From Paenibacillus alkaliterrae (GTDB lineage: Bacteria > Bacillota > Bacilli > Paenibacillales > Paenibacillaceae): 64,000 bases of DNA. Below the pieces are notes generated by a model that did not search any database, had not been told where the DNA came from, and saw only the letters and a list, made by a program, of their open reading frames with translations. Position 1 is the first letter of the stretch, and each line of letters starts with the position of its first letter. Both the position numbers and the translations under genes were made by a program. Below, piece by piece: positions 1 through 9,513 of the stretch. Location: NCBI RefSeq assembly GCF_021532375.1, contig NZ_JAKGAP010000006.1, positions 49,308 to 113,307 of the forward strand. The letters run 5' to 3'.

Positions 1-19
1 TTTTTCTCCTGCGCATTCG

Positions 20-712
20 TCAAATAATCTCTTCCGTCTGTTCCAGCAAAGCCATTAGCTCGCGGAAATCGGAAATATGTACATCGGCACCGTCAAGCTC
101 AGCCGCGCGTCCGTAGCTTGCATAGGCACAGCCCACGGTTTGCAGCCCGTTTCCTTTGCCTGCTTCTACGTCCGACGAACGGTCGCCTACCATCCAAGCC
201 TTTTGAATGCCATGATCCTTGAGTAATCGGGCAACTAAATCTACCTTGCTCGCCGTAGCGAACTCCCCTGCGCTGTATAATCCGTCAAACAGCTCAGCAA
301 TGCCTTTATATCGGGCGACGCCCTTCACGTACTCCTCGAGTCCGTTGCTCGCTACAAACAGCTTAACGCCTTGATCCTTCAACTGACGCAAAGTCTGTTG
401 GACATAGGGATACAGCTCCCCTTCCCCCGCAGCCAGTCCTTCCAGCTCGTATTGGAGCAGTAAATCATCGGCGCGCTTGCGTGCAGCTTCCGAGCTGTCT
501 GGCATCACCTGGCGCCAAATGTCTTCAAGAAGCATGCCGAGGCAGCCCAGCAGCCTTTCAACAGGCGGCGTTTCCTGCTCGTAAAGCCGTTCCTCGCGAA
601 GCGTCTCGAACACGCGGCGATGAACGGGCACCAGCAGCGTATCGGTTTCAAATAACGTGCCATCCATATCGAATATAACAGCCTCAGGTTTAGAAAGCTT
701 AATCACGTTCAT
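20..712 (-). CDS. HAD-superfamily hydrolase
   Basis: Haloacid dehalogenase-type phosphatase of 230 residues. Motif I (DMDGTLFETD) is close to the N terminus with the nucleophile and acid/base Asp pair, a helical cap follows, motif II is VASNG, and the acidic motif is GDRSSDVEAG near residue 175. Phosphoglycolate phosphatase/beta-phosphoglucomutase-like enzymes share this layout, so the substrate is probably a small phosphorylated metabolite but cannot be named. The frame is open further upstream, but the start at 712 has a strong AGGGGGA ribosome binding site and begins just before motif I. It is divergent from the psd gene. Family assignment is firm; substrate unknown. Confidence 0.88.
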   Translation of the reverse strand: MNVIKLSKPEAVIFDMDGTLFETDTLLVPVHRRVFETLREERLYEQETPPVERLLGCLGMLLEDIWRQVMPDSSEAARKRADDLLLQYELEGLAAGEGELYPYVQQTLRQLKDQGVKLFVASNGLEEYVKGVARYKGIAELFDGLYSAGEFATASKVDLVARLLKDHGIQKAWMVGDRSSDVEAGKGNGLQTVGCAYASYGRAAELDGADVHISDFRELMALLEQTEEII

Positions 713-818
713 GTTAAAAAATCCCCCTTTTAAATCTGTTCTTATCATACTGGAATCGTATAAATCACCGCAAGTCTCTACCAGTAAGATTTGCGGATAA
801 ACGTTTGGAGACGAGATT

Positions 819-847
819 TTGCCTATAGGCATCTAGATATTGATAAT
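819..847 (+). promoter_or_regulatory. Candidate sigma-A promoter of psd
   Basis: TTGCCT at 819-824 and GATAAT at 842-847 are separated by exactly 17 nt. They lie about 55-80 bases upstream of the probable psd start in the divergent intergenic region. Seen by eye only. Confidence 0.4.
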
Positions 848-901
848 TCGGGCCGAATATGTCACACTGTTTGGTGGATGATGGGGCTTAATGTCCCCTG
901 C

Positions 902-1717
902 ATGAAAGGACGTGACGGTTCACGTATGACCAAATGGCTGCTTCGTTCCATGACAGAATTAAGCTCACGCAAATGGATTTCCAGAATAACAGGTAAATTC
1001 GCGCAATCTTCCGCCAGCCAACGATTTATTTCCCGCTTCGCAGCGACATACGGCATTAAAATAGAAGAAGCGGAAAAGCCGCTATCCGAATATAGGACGC
1101 TAAATGAATTTTTCACACGCCGGCTGAAGCCGGGACTCCGTTCGACGGATGAAGCTGAAGATTCGCTAGTGAGCCCGGTAGATGCGGTCATAACTGGCGC
1201 GGGTTTTATTAACAGCGGCACCATTTTGAATGTGAAAGGGCAGAACTATACGATCGATGAGCTCCTTAATCGCTCTCCCCGAACCGCAAATTATATGAAC
1301 GGCTTTTATTTGGTCCTCTATTTAAGTCCGACCGACTATCATCGGATTCACGCGCCTGTCAGCGGCCGTATAGTTGAGCGTGAGCATATCGCGGGCAAGG
1401 TTTACCCGGTAAACGACTTTGGCCTCCGTCATATGAGGAGAGTTCTGAGCCGTAACGAGCGATTGATTACATACATGCGGAACGAGAGCGGAGAGACCGC
1501 TGTCGTCAAGGTTGGAGCGATGAATGTGAGCAGCATTCAATACGTTCAGCCGATGAAGGATGAAATGAAGAAAGGCGAGGAGCTTGCTTACTTTGAATTT
1601 GGATCCACCGTCGTACTTCTCATGGAGGACGAAACGTTCACACCTCGAGGAGACATCATGCCTGGCGTAAAGGTGCGCATGGGCGAGCGTCTTGGCTCGC
1701 ATCGTGGTCAACGTTAG
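902..1717 (+). CDS. psd: Phosphatidylserine decarboxylase proenzyme
   Basis: Converts phosphatidylserine to phosphatidylethanolamine at the membrane. The protein resembles B. subtilis Psd: SPVDAVI early in the chain, the YLSPTDYHRIHAP segment with the conserved His, VGAMNV, and the C-terminal self-cleavage site FGST, where Ser235 (counted from this start) would become the pyruvoyl group of the alpha chain. The length of 271 residues fits the short bacterial form. The start is uncertain: the frame opens at 791, and ATG codons at 878/881, 902 and 926 are possible; homology suggests the protein begins near 902-926. No phosphatidylserine synthase gene is adjacent. Confidence 0.9.
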   Translation: MKGRDGSRMTKWLLRSMTELSSRKWISRITGKFAQSSASQRFISRFAATYGIKIEEAEKPLSEYRTLNEFFTRRLKPGLRSTDEAEDSLVSPVDAVITGAGFINSGTILNVKGQNYTIDELLNRSPRTANYMNGFYLVLYLSPTDYHRIHAPVSGRIVEREHIAGKVYPVNDFGLRHMRRVLSRNERLITYMRNESGETAVVKVGAMNVSSIQYVQPMKDEMKKGEELAYFEFGSTVVLLMEDETFTPRGDIMPGVKVRMGERLGSHRGQR

Positions 1718-1794
1718 ATTTTAGCATATATACAGCAGGTGCAGCGGCCTGCTCCCTTAATTTTGGATGACGGGAGCGGACCGTTTGGGCTTGT

Positions 1795-2580
1795 CTATCT
1801 TATTTCCGATGGGCTTCGCCCCGTATACTGCTTGAATTGACGGCTGAAAAAGAAAATATCGCGGTACCCAAGCGCGTCAGCCACCTCGGTCACGTTCATG
1901 CCTGCATGCATAAGCAAATGCTGCGCCCGTTCAATTCGGGTGCGAATCATATAGGTTTGGACCGACATGCCGATCATCTCTTTGAATTTCATCGAAAAAT
2001 ATCGCGGAGACAGCTGCGCTCTTATCGCCAAATCCTCCACGCGATGCATGATGCTCGGGTTTTGCCGCACGAAGTTAGCTACCTCATGAATGGCCTCCAT
2101 CAGCTGATTGCTCGCCTTCTTCTCGACCGGGAGCTGATTATCCTCGCGAAGCAGATGAATCATTAGCTGCTTCAGCACGAGCTGCGCTTCCTCTTCCGCG
2201 GCATAGGTTTGTACGAGGAACAGTCTTACGTAACGCGAAAGCATATATTCGAAATCAACCGTGTCATTCAACTGCCTGTACCGATTAGGCACGTCATGAA
2301 CATTTTCGTTTACGGCAAAGTGTATGTAAGACAGGACGAGCGGCCTTTGGGGATGATGGGTAGCGCTCGTATAATCGCCTGGCCGAAATAGAAAACAGCT
2401 TCCCGGCCCAACCTCGTAATGGGTACCGTTTACCTCGACCTCCCCTTCGCCGCTCCATACATAAAATAAATCATAATTGGCCATCGGTTTCTCGCGTCTC
2501 GCCCATCTCCAGCCCGGCTCGCATACGATTTTGGCAAAGGCCGGCAACAGGACGAGCGATTTAGGCGAAATGTGCAGCAT
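1795..2580 (-). CDS. AraC-family transcriptional regulator with cupin domain
   Basis: The N-terminal half (to about residue 95) is a cupin-like sensing domain (GEGEVEVNGTHYEVGPG). The C-terminal 100 residues hold two helix-turn-helix units typical of AraC/XylS proteins: LAIRAQLSPRYFSMKFKE and VADALGYRDIFFFSRQFKQYTGRSP. Such regulators usually sense a sugar or sugar derivative and activate a neighbouring catabolic operon. None lies beside it; the divergent neighbour is an aminotransferase, so its target is unclear. At 261 residues it is of normal length. Confidence 0.88.
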   Translation of the reverse strand: MLHISPKSLVLLPAFAKIVCEPGWRWARREKPMANYDLFYVWSGEGEVEVNGTHYEVGPGSCFLFRPGDYTSATHHPQRPLVLSYIHFAVNENVHDVPNRYRQLNDTVDFEYMLSRYVRLFLVQTYAAEEEAQLVLKQLMIHLLREDNQLPVEKKASNQLMEAIHEVANFVRQNPSIMHRVEDLAIRAQLSPRYFSMKFKEMIGMSVQTYMIRTRIERAQHLLMHAGMNVTEVADALGYRDIFFFSRQFKQYTGRSPSEIR

Positions 2581-2718
2581 AGCGCAACCTCCAGCTTATA
2601 AAGTCTTATATTTCAAGAAAATCTATGCCGTCATCATACAACAGCGATAAACTTTTGCGCAAGCGTTCTAAAATTTCGAAAAAATTTGCTCACGGAATGG
2701 TTTGCTGCACAAAAAAAA

Positions 2719-2727
2719 TGTTATAAT
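2719..2727 (+). promoter_or_regulatory. Extended -10 promoter of the aminotransferase gene
   Basis: TGTTATAAT gives an extended -10 (TGnTATAAT) 70 bases upstream of the start at 2797. No good -35 is present at normal spacing, which is common for extended -10 promoters. Confidence 0.45.
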
Positions 2728-2796
2728 AGCACCCGATAAGCTGAAACGGCTATAATAATTACAAATGAATGATTTCGGAAGGATGGAATAAAGTCC

Positions 2797-4101
2797 ATGA
2801 ACCCACTTGCTCAGCAGTTAAACGAGACGCTGCAATCGGAAAATCCCAACGTCTATGCGATGTTGTCAACCTTAGGCAAAGCGATTTATTTCCCGAAGGA
2901 GGGCATTCTCAGTCAGTCCGCCGAAGCGAAAACAAAAGCTACTAAATTCAACGCTACAATCGGAATTGCAACAGAAGGCGGGCAGCCGATGCATCTCAAG
3001 GTCATTCAAGAGACGCTTTCCGCCTACAATCCGAAAGATATATATGAATATGCGCCTCCTGGAGGCAAACCCGAGCTTCGTGCCGCTTGGCGTACCAAAA
3101 TGATTAAAGAAAACCCTTCTCTTGAATCGAAAGGCTTCGGCAGCCCTGTCGTAACGAACGCGCTCACACACGGTCTCAGCATTGTAGCTGACCTGTTCGC
3201 CGATGCTGGCGACGCTGTCGTCATTCCGAACAAAAACTGGGAAAACTACGAGTTAACGTTCGGCGTCCGCCGCGGCGCGGAAATCGTAGAATATCCTTTA
3301 TATAATGATCAAACCCTCTTTAACAGCGCCGGTCTGCGCGAAGCGCTGCTTGCCCAGAAGGATAAAGGGAAAGCCATCGTCGTGCTGAACTTCCCGAACA
3401 ATCCGACGGGCTACACGCCAGGACCAGCGGAGGGCGAAGAAATTATTGCAGCGATCCGGGATGCGGCAGAAGCCGGAATCCAGGTAGTTGCCGTAACCGA
3501 TGATGCTTACTTCGGACTATTCTTCGAGGATTCCTTGCATGAGTCGTTGTTTTCAAAACTTGCCGACCTTCACCCGCGCGTTCTTGCCATTAAGATAGAC
3601 GGTGCAACGAAGGAAGAATATGTATGGGGCTTCCGAGTAGGGTTTATCACTTACGCCTCATCTTCCGCCGCGACTTTGACAGCGCTGGAGCAAAAAACGC
3701 TTGGCATCATTCGCGCAACGATATCGAGCGGTCCGCATCCATCGCAAACGTTCGTCCTGCGCGCCTTGACATCGCCTGATTTTGAATCGCAAAAAGCGGA
3801 GAAATACGATATTATGAAGCGTCGCGCCAACCGCGTGAAAGCTCTGCTCGACAGCGGCCGTTACGGCGATGTATGGGGCTATTACCCGTTCAACTCCGGT
3901 TACTTTATGTGCCTCAAGCTGAGCCATGTTTCCGCTGAAGCCGTTCGCGTTCATTTGCTGAACCAATATGGCATCGGCACGATTGCGCTAGGCGAGACCG
4001 ACCTGCGCGTCGCGTTCTCCTGCATCGAGGAAGAACATCTCGAGGAGCTGTACGATACGATCTTCAAGGCGGTTAATGAATTGATTGCTGCGAAAGCTTA
4101 A
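2797..4101 (+). CDS. Class I/II PLP-dependent aminotransferase
   Basis: Fold-type I aminotransferase of 434 residues. Visible motifs are APPGGKPELR (substrate-proximal loop), VLNFPNNPTGY (cofactor-binding Asn), the AVTDDAYFG segment, and the likely Schiff-base lysine K272 in DGATKEEYVWGFR. The C-terminal domain holds the RVAFSCI stretch with the carboxylate-binding Arg. This places it among aspartate/aromatic-type aminotransferases, but the amino acid specificity cannot be read from the sequence. It is monocistronic, with an extended -10 promoter and a terminator at 4167-4227. Confidence 0.85.
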   Translation: MNPLAQQLNETLQSENPNVYAMLSTLGKAIYFPKEGILSQSAEAKTKATKFNATIGIATEGGQPMHLKVIQETLSAYNPKDIYEYAPPGGKPELRAAWRTKMIKENPSLESKGFGSPVVTNALTHGLSIVADLFADAGDAVVIPNKNWENYELTFGVRRGAEIVEYPLYNDQTLFNSAGLREALLAQKDKGKAIVVLNFPNNPTGYTPGPAEGEEIIAAIRDAAEAGIQVVAVTDDAYFGLFFEDSLHESLFSKLADLHPRVLAIKIDGATKEEYVWGFRVGFITYASSSAATLTALEQKTLGIIRATISSGPHPSQTFVLRALTSPDFESQKAEKYDIMKRRANRVKALLDSGRYGDVWGYYPFNSGYFMCLKLSHVSAEAVRVHLLNQYGIGTIALGETDLRVAFSCIEEEHLEELYDTIFKAVNELIAAKA

Positions 4102-4166
4102 ATGTCAAGCGTAAACGGCTGTCTCCGTCCTCCGGCGGGAAAGCTCGTTTCGCGGTGAAATATAAA

Positions 4167-4227
4167 GCACCCCTGACTGCATGCCTCTCACTAACAGGCA
4201 AGTGCAGCGCTCGGGGGTGTTTTTTTC
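4167..4227 (+). terminator. Intrinsic terminator after the aminotransferase
   Basis: A stem of CACCCC (4168-4173) with GGGGTG (4214-4219), extended inside by CTGCA/TGCAG and GCC/GGC pairs, is followed by a run of T. The weaker A-rich left flank could also let it serve ecsB on the other strand. Confidence 0.8.
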
Positions 4228-4248
4228 ATTCCATTATCGGGGCGGGCA

Positions 4249-5496
4249 TTACTCTTCATCCATTTCTTTCTGCATTCTCTTCCGCAGCCGTGAAGGACGT
4301 ATGGCGATATATGCAAGCGCGCCTGCCGCTGCAGCCGCTGCAGGTAAGTAGTATGACGACATGACTAGCGGAAGAGCGGCAAACAGCCATAGCAGCATAG
4401 AGCAGACAAGCATTGTGAGTCGGTCTACCTTCAAATATTGCTCCGCCCGCTGCTTTTCCGGAAGCGGATATACGTGCTTCCATACCGAATAACGGTGAAC
4501 ATGACGCAAGCCTCCTAATTGGACAGAAAGTACGCTCATGAATAGACCATATACGAGGACGGAGCCCCAGCCGGACAAGGATACAGCATCGGCAAACCAG
4601 TAAATGACAAGACAGCCGAGCAGAAGCAAACGGATTACAATCCCGCCAATTTCCGTTCGGATGAGCGAAGCCGTATACAGGTAAACGAACGTATTTCGAT
4701 TCGAATACCGCACAACGCGGAGCAGCCAAGCTATATATGATCGCCTCGCCGTACTCGACGGTAAAGTAGGGACGTCAATAAATAGTCCAAAAAAAACGTA
4801 ATAACGCTTGCGCGTCCTCGCTTCCTCGTAAATCAGCCTCTCCCATGGCAAACGGTGGCGGCTAGGAAGACGGTGCGCCAGGAGGAATGATAAGCAAACG
4901 AGTATGGAAAATAAAGCTGCTTGCCAAACCAGACACGTAAGCCATGCAGCTACGATAAGGGCGGTCAATGCCCAGCGGGTAAGTCTCATCAGCCTTCTCA
5001 TGCCCGGCCACGTCATTTGCCGCTCTCTCCACGCCCCCCATACATTGCCTGCTTTCAACCCGGCGGCAATCATTGCAAGGAGCCAGCCCCCGCTTATGGC
5101 AGGGCCCTGATTATAAATAGGCAAATATAAAAGCAGTACGATCGCGGCAAGGATCGAGCAGCCCACCGTCGTATAGCGAAACGATAGACGCAGGTACCCA
5201 TCCATATCCGCTTCACGCGGCATCATGAATACCGTATCGCCGGCTGCAAGCCAGGTACGCAGCGGACTCCAGCACAGGACGAGGGTTAGCGAAATAACCC
5301 CTGTCGCCGCGACCGGAAAATTCGCAGGCAGCTGCCGGACCAATGTGATATAGCCAATAGCTGACGATATAAGGATAAGCGACATAAAGGCAGGAAAGCC
5401 GCTCTGCCCCATATATCTGAAGTAGGGCAGCGATTGTTCGCGGAAGTCCTTGGCACGACGGCTCCATATGGCTTCTAGCTCATGCCCCGCTCCCAT
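4249..5496 (-). CDS. ecsB: EcsB-like ABC transporter permease
   Basis: Integral membrane protein of 415 residues with many hydrophobic segments in two clusters. It resembles EcsB: an N-terminal cytoplasmic stretch with RRAKDFREQSLPYFRYM, a central loop ending FFGLFIDVP, and a basic C terminus. It would form the membrane half of the Ecs exporter, which in Bacillus influences protein secretion, regulated intramembrane proteolysis and competence. The start overlaps the ecsA stop by one base (TAATG), which implies translational coupling. No ecsC follows. Confidence 0.8.
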   Translation of the reverse strand: MGAGHELEAIWSRRAKDFREQSLPYFRYMGQSGFPAFMSLILISSAIGYITLVRQLPANFPVAATGVISLTLVLCWSPLRTWLAAGDTVFMMPREADMDGYLRLSFRYTTVGCSILAAIVLLLYLPIYNQGPAISGGWLLAMIAAGLKAGNVWGAWRERQMTWPGMRRLMRLTRWALTALIVAAWLTCLVWQAALFSILVCLSFLLAHRLPSRHRLPWERLIYEEARTRKRYYVFFGLFIDVPTLPSSTARRSYIAWLLRVVRYSNRNTFVYLYTASLIRTEIGGIVIRLLLLGCLVIYWFADAVSLSGWGSVLVYGLFMSVLSVQLGGLRHVHRYSVWKHVYPLPEKQRAEQYLKVDRLTMLVCSMLLWLFAALPLVMSSYYLPAAAAAAGALAYIAIRPSRLRKRMQKEMDEE

Positions 5497-6245
5497 TAGC
5501 GATGGCCTCCGGTTACGAGCTTGTAGAAGGCATCCTCGAGAGAACCGCCGCGCATCTCCGTGCCTGCCGCCTGCCTAACGTCATCCAGAGTTCCTTGGGC
5601 TGCGATTTGACCATGGTGCATGACAATGAAGCGATCGCAGTAGGCTTCGACTGTAGAAAGAATGTGTGAGCTCATGAGAATGGCTGCGCCCTTCCGTTTC
5701 ACTTCTACGAGCCGATCAAGCAACGAGCGAATGCCAAGCGGGTCCAGCCCGAGAAACGGCTCGTCGATAATATACAGCGGCGGATCCGCAAGCAGAGCGT
5801 TCATAATCATGACCTTCTGCTTCATTCCTTTGGATAAATGCGAGGCGAACGCTTTACGCTTCGGCAGCATTTGAAATTGCTCCAAAAGCTCTTCCGCGCG
5901 CGCTCCATATTGATCATCGTTCACGCTGTAAGCCATTCCCGTCAATCGCAAATGCTCCTCCACCGTAAGCTCGTCGAACAGCACAGGCGATTCCGGCACA
6001 TAAGCAAATGACGCCCGGTACTGCTCAGTCTCCTCCTCCAGCGTTGCTCCGTCTACCTTTATCTCTCCGATCTGCGGCTTCATGAGTCCAAGAATATGTT
6101 TAATCGTTGTGCTCTTGCCCGCTCCATTCAGGCCGATCAGTCCAACCATCTCGCCTGCCTTCACCTGAAAAGAAATATTATGCAGCACGGGCCTTCTTGG
6201 ACTATAGCCGCCCGTTAACTGGTTTACCTGTAAAATTGCATCCAT
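5496..6245 (-). CDS. ecsA: EcsA-like ABC transporter ATP-binding protein
   Basis: ATPase partner of the adjacent EcsB-like permease. It has Walker A GLNGAGKST near residue 40, a Q-loop, the LSKGMKQK signature in place of LSGGQ (usual for EcsA-type ATPases), Walker B LYIIDEP, and a switch His in SSHIL. At 249 residues it is full length. The gene is first in a two-gene operon transcribed leftwards from the interval shared with the divergent histidine kinase gene. Confidence 0.85.
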   Translation of the reverse strand: MDAILQVNQLTGGYSPRRPVLHNISFQVKAGEMVGLIGLNGAGKSTTIKHILGLMKPQIGEIKVDGATLEEETEQYRASFAYVPESPVLFDELTVEEHLRLTGMAYSVNDDQYGARAEELLEQFQMLPKRKAFASHLSKGMKQKVMIMNALLADPPLYIIDEPFLGLDPLGIRSLLDRLVEVKRKGAAILMSSHILSTVEAYCDRFIVMHHGQIAAQGTLDDVRQAAGTEMRGGSLEDAFYKLVTGGHR

Positions 6246-6332
6246 GACATCACCTTCAATATTACGATTTAGTACGAACTATTAACCAGCATACCGAAAA
6301 GTACGGGTATTATCAAAAAAAATAGTAGTCAT

Positions 6333-6340
6333 GTTATAAT
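6333..6340 (+). promoter_or_regulatory. Extended -10 element upstream of the histidine kinase
   Basis: TGTTATAAT ending at 6340 matches an extended -10 about 95 bases before the kinase start. The upstream region is A-rich with no clear -35. Confidence 0.4.
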
Positions 6341-6433
6341 GGGAGCGAGAAATACCAATGAGAAGTCGCCCTTATACACATATGTCTTCCAACGGCCAGT
6401 CCATCACTTCCCGATGAAAGGAAAAACGGAGCC

Positions 6434-8203
6434 ATGAGAAAACGACCGACCATTTTTCTTCAGCTAATCGTAGGATTCTCCTGTATTTTCCTTTTTTCCT
6501 TCTCGATCACGGGGTACTTTACCTACCGTCATTCCTCCCAAATCGTGCTCGACAAAACGACGCAGCTCCTGCTCGAATCGGTTATCCAAATGCGAGGAAA
6601 AACAGATGTGATGCTCGGCGAATTCGATCGTACTTCGCAAATGATCGCCTTCTCGCCAATGGTACAAAATTATTACTCCAATATCGTCCGTCAACGGGGA
6701 AATGACCAATCCAAAGCGGAAATCGAACGATTTATGAAAAGCTTAAGCCGCTACAGCGGAACCGACTTCGGCATCACGATCCTCGATACGGAAGGCCGGT
6801 TTTATCAAAGCAATGAATCGCTCTTCTTATACTGGCGAACGCTTGAGGATCTGAAACGGAACAAATGGTATCCATTAATGGAAAGCGGGCAAGGACAGTT
6901 ATTTTGGCTGTCTGGGCCTGCTTGGCGCAACGGACCGATTCCGGCCGTCATCGGCGTGCGGCTCCTTAACGATTTGTCAACAATGGATAAAATCGGTAAC
7001 CTATTTATTATATTTCCGGTAGAAGCGCTGGAACGGACTATTGAAGGAACTAGCATCGATCCTTCTCATAAAATCCAATTAATCGACCGACTGGGCACCA
7101 TTCTTTACTCGACTGACCGGAACGAAATCGGGACGGAGCTGGACAGGAAGCTTCAAGAAACGATAGGGCAACAGAAATCCGATATTATAGCCTGGAAGGA
7201 ACATGATATTCAAACTTATATTTCCTACAGCTCTTCCGACTACAGCGGATGGACGATCGCCTCATATATCAAAGCCTCTGAAGCTGTCAAAGATGTGCTG
7301 AAAATTCAACGAACTGTGTTTATCGCCGGACTGTCAGGATTATTTGCGGCATTGCTGTTTACCGTCTTCTTCTCCTGGACGGTATCCCGGCCTATCCGTT
7401 ATTTAGGCAGGCGATTGACCCGACTGGAGAAGGGTCGCCTTCCGCTCGTTAAAAGTCCGTTTGTCAATCGCGAGGTCGAGCTCCTTTACAATAGCTTTAA
7501 TGATATGATGGAACGTCTCGAGCAGACCGTTCAAGATTTATCGGAGAAGCAAATTAGCGAAAACCAAGCACAAATTATCGCGTTAAAAGCACAGTTTCGC
7601 CCGCATTTTTTATACAATTCATTAAACACAATCTATTGGCTGCTCATTGATGAAGGGCAAGAAAAAATTGCGCGAATAGTATTGACGCTAAGTGACCTGC
7701 TTCGTTATAGCATTCAGCCGGGAGCCGAAACGGTCACGGTCAAGGAGGATTTGGAGCAGTTGGAACGCTATATGCTGCTGGTGCAAGCACGGTATGGCGA
7801 CAAGCTTCAACTCGAAATCGACATCAAAGACGATTTGTTAAACTACCGCATCATGAAGCTGCTGCTACAACCTCTGGTGGAAAATGCTATGACGCACGGT
7901 CTCGAATCAATTAAAGGAAGGCCTTGGCGGATTCGCATCGAGATTTCGAAACAGGGCCACACTCTCCGCTTTATCGTAGAAGACAACGGGAAGGGTATGA
8001 CGGACGAAGAAATGGCCTCTGCCCTCCAATTCCCACATGATGCGGATCGACTTCACTTGATGAGCACAGGACTCGGGTTAGCCAATCTGCATTATCGCGT
8101 CGGATTGATTTACGGGAAAGAGTATGGGTTACGGCTATATAAAAGCGAGATGGGCGGATTACGAGCCGAAGTCATTTTCCCTCTTATAGGAGATGGTTAT
8201 TGA
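6434..8203 (+). CDS. YesM-type sensor histidine kinase
   Basis: Membrane sensor of 589 residues. TM1 lies near residues 8-30, an extracellular dCache-like region spans about 250 residues, TM2 is near residues 292-313, and a HAMP domain follows. The His_kinase domain carries the phospho-acceptor His391 in QFRPHFLYNSLN, and the GHKL ATPase domain has VEDNGKGMTD and GLGLANL. It belongs to the YesM/LytS-like class that partners AraC-type response regulators and controls carbohydrate transporters. The stop overlaps the next start (TGATG), so it is coupled to a solute-binding lipoprotein that may present ligand to the sensor. Confidence 0.92.
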   Translation: MRKRPTIFLQLIVGFSCIFLFSFSITGYFTYRHSSQIVLDKTTQLLLESVIQMRGKTDVMLGEFDRTSQMIAFSPMVQNYYSNIVRQRGNDQSKAEIERFMKSLSRYSGTDFGITILDTEGRFYQSNESLFLYWRTLEDLKRNKWYPLMESGQGQLFWLSGPAWRNGPIPAVIGVRLLNDLSTMDKIGNLFIIFPVEALERTIEGTSIDPSHKIQLIDRLGTILYSTDRNEIGTELDRKLQETIGQQKSDIIAWKEHDIQTYISYSSSDYSGWTIASYIKASEAVKDVLKIQRTVFIAGLSGLFAALLFTVFFSWTVSRPIRYLGRRLTRLEKGRLPLVKSPFVNREVELLYNSFNDMMERLEQTVQDLSEKQISENQAQIIALKAQFRPHFLYNSLNTIYWLLIDEGQEKIARIVLTLSDLLRYSIQPGAETVTVKEDLEQLERYMLLVQARYGDKLQLEIDIKDDLLNYRIMKLLLQPLVENAMTHGLESIKGRPWRIRIEISKQGHTLRFIVEDNGKGMTDEEMASALQFPHDADRLHLMSTGLGLANLHYRVGLIYGKEYGLRLYKSEMGGLRAEVIFPLIGDGY

Positions 8204-9492
8204 TGTGCAAAATCACACTTTATTTCATGGCTCTACTTTGCCTCTTCTTGCCGGGCTGCAGCGTATATCAAACGCCAGAGCCGCTTCGAGATGCCACGAA
8301 GAACGCCTCCTCCGTCACCGAGCTGACCGTGTGGCTTTGGCCGGGAACCGGTCTCGAGCGGTTGATTAGCCAATATGAGGAGCAGCACCCGGAGTTGAAA
8401 ATCAACATACAGATCTCTGAGTTTCAAGATGTGCACGACAATCTCCAGATAGCCTTTGCCGCTGGAAGCGGTGCACCTGACATTTGCCTGATCGAAACGG
8501 TTTATATTGATATGTTCAAATCGTTTCCGGCCCGTTTCCATAACATGCTCACGTATGGAGGTGCTGCCTTCAAAGAAGATTATCTCGACTGGAAATGGCA
8601 GCAAGCCCAGCAACCCGACGGTTCTTTCCTTTACGGGCTGCCGACCGATATCGGTCCCATTGCAATGATTTACCGAACCGATCTGTTCAAGCAAGCCGGC
8701 CTTCCGACGGACCGCGAGGAGGTCTCCCGCCTCATCGATTCCTGGGATGCCCTGCTCGAATCGGGCAAGACGGTACGGAGAACGACCGGAAAAGCGATGT
8801 TTGATAATTTATCAAATGTATACAGAAGCGGGATCAGCCAGCTCGATACCCTCTATTTTGACAAACAGACAGGCCAATTCATTGCCGATCAAAATCCGGG
8901 TGTTAAGAGGGTATGGGCCAATACCGCGGAGGCTGCCGCGCGCCAATTGTCCGCCGGTATCCCCTCCTGGACACCGGAATGGGAAAAAGGCGCCAATACC
9001 GGAGAATTCGCCGTCATTCTAGCACCGGCCTGGATGATGGGGTTCATTAAAGAAAATGCACCGTATTCCGCCGGCAAATGGGACGTTACGCGGCTTCCGG
9101 AAGGAAGCGGCAACTGGGGCGGCTCCTTCCTTACGATGCCGAAAGAAGGCCGCCATCCGAAAGAGTCGTTCCAGCTGATTCAATGGCTCACCGCCCCTGA
9201 GCAGCAGTTGGATACGTTTATTCATAACGGAAATTTTCCGTCAACGCCCGCCGTATTCGACGACAATCAGATCAAACAGCTGCGGGATGAGTTTTTCAAT
9301 GGGGCGCCAGTCGGCGAGATTTATTCCCAGGCTGCTAAATCAGTAAAGCCTGTCTACGAGGGACGTTTCTCGCGGAAAGCATTTGATGCTTTTGATGAAG
9401 CAATTCAGAAGCTTGAAATACAATCGGCCACGCCTGAACAGGCGTGGCGGGATGCGATCATACAAATCGAACAATCTATGCAAGAATACTGA
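8203..9492 (+). CDS. Extracellular solute-binding lipoprotein, probable sensor partner
   Basis: Family 1 (CUT1-type) solute-binding protein of 429 residues with a lipoprotein signal ending in LPGC. It is placed between the kinase and response regulator genes rather than with the permeases. It is clearly paralogous to the binding protein at 10869-12182: both share stretches such as AAGSGAPDI, LPTDIGP, APAWMMGF and EGSGNWGGSFLT. Either TTG at 8200 or ATG at 8203 could start it; ATG overlaps the kinase stop and has AGGAG 10 nt upstream. Being translationally coupled to the kinase, it may be a ligand-sensing subunit, a role known for other accessory binding proteins such as XylFII with LytS. That role is inference. 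Confidence 0.85.
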   Translation: MCKITLYFMALLCLFLPGCSVYQTPEPLRDATKNASSVTELTVWLWPGTGLERLISQYEEQHPELKINIQISEFQDVHDNLQIAFAAGSGAPDICLIETVYIDMFKSFPARFHNMLTYGGAAFKEDYLDWKWQQAQQPDGSFLYGLPTDIGPIAMIYRTDLFKQAGLPTDREEVSRLIDSWDALLESGKTVRRTTGKAMFDNLSNVYRSGISQLDTLYFDKQTGQFIADQNPGVKRVWANTAEAAARQLSAGIPSWTPEWEKGANTGEFAVILAPAWMMGFIKENAPYSAGKWDVTRLPEGSGNWGGSFLTMPKEGRHPKESFQLIQWLTAPEQQLDTFIHNGNFPSTPAVFDDNQIKQLRDEFFNGAPVGEIYSQAAKSVKPVYEGRFSRKAFDAFDEAIQKLEIQSATPEQAWRDAIIQIEQSMQEY

Positions 9493-9513
9493 CAACGGCG
9501 GTGAATATATATT

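Noticed and set aside
4155..4364. 69-codon plus-strand ORF after the aminotransferase
   Set aside because: It runs through the terminator hairpin and the end of ecsB; no coding features.
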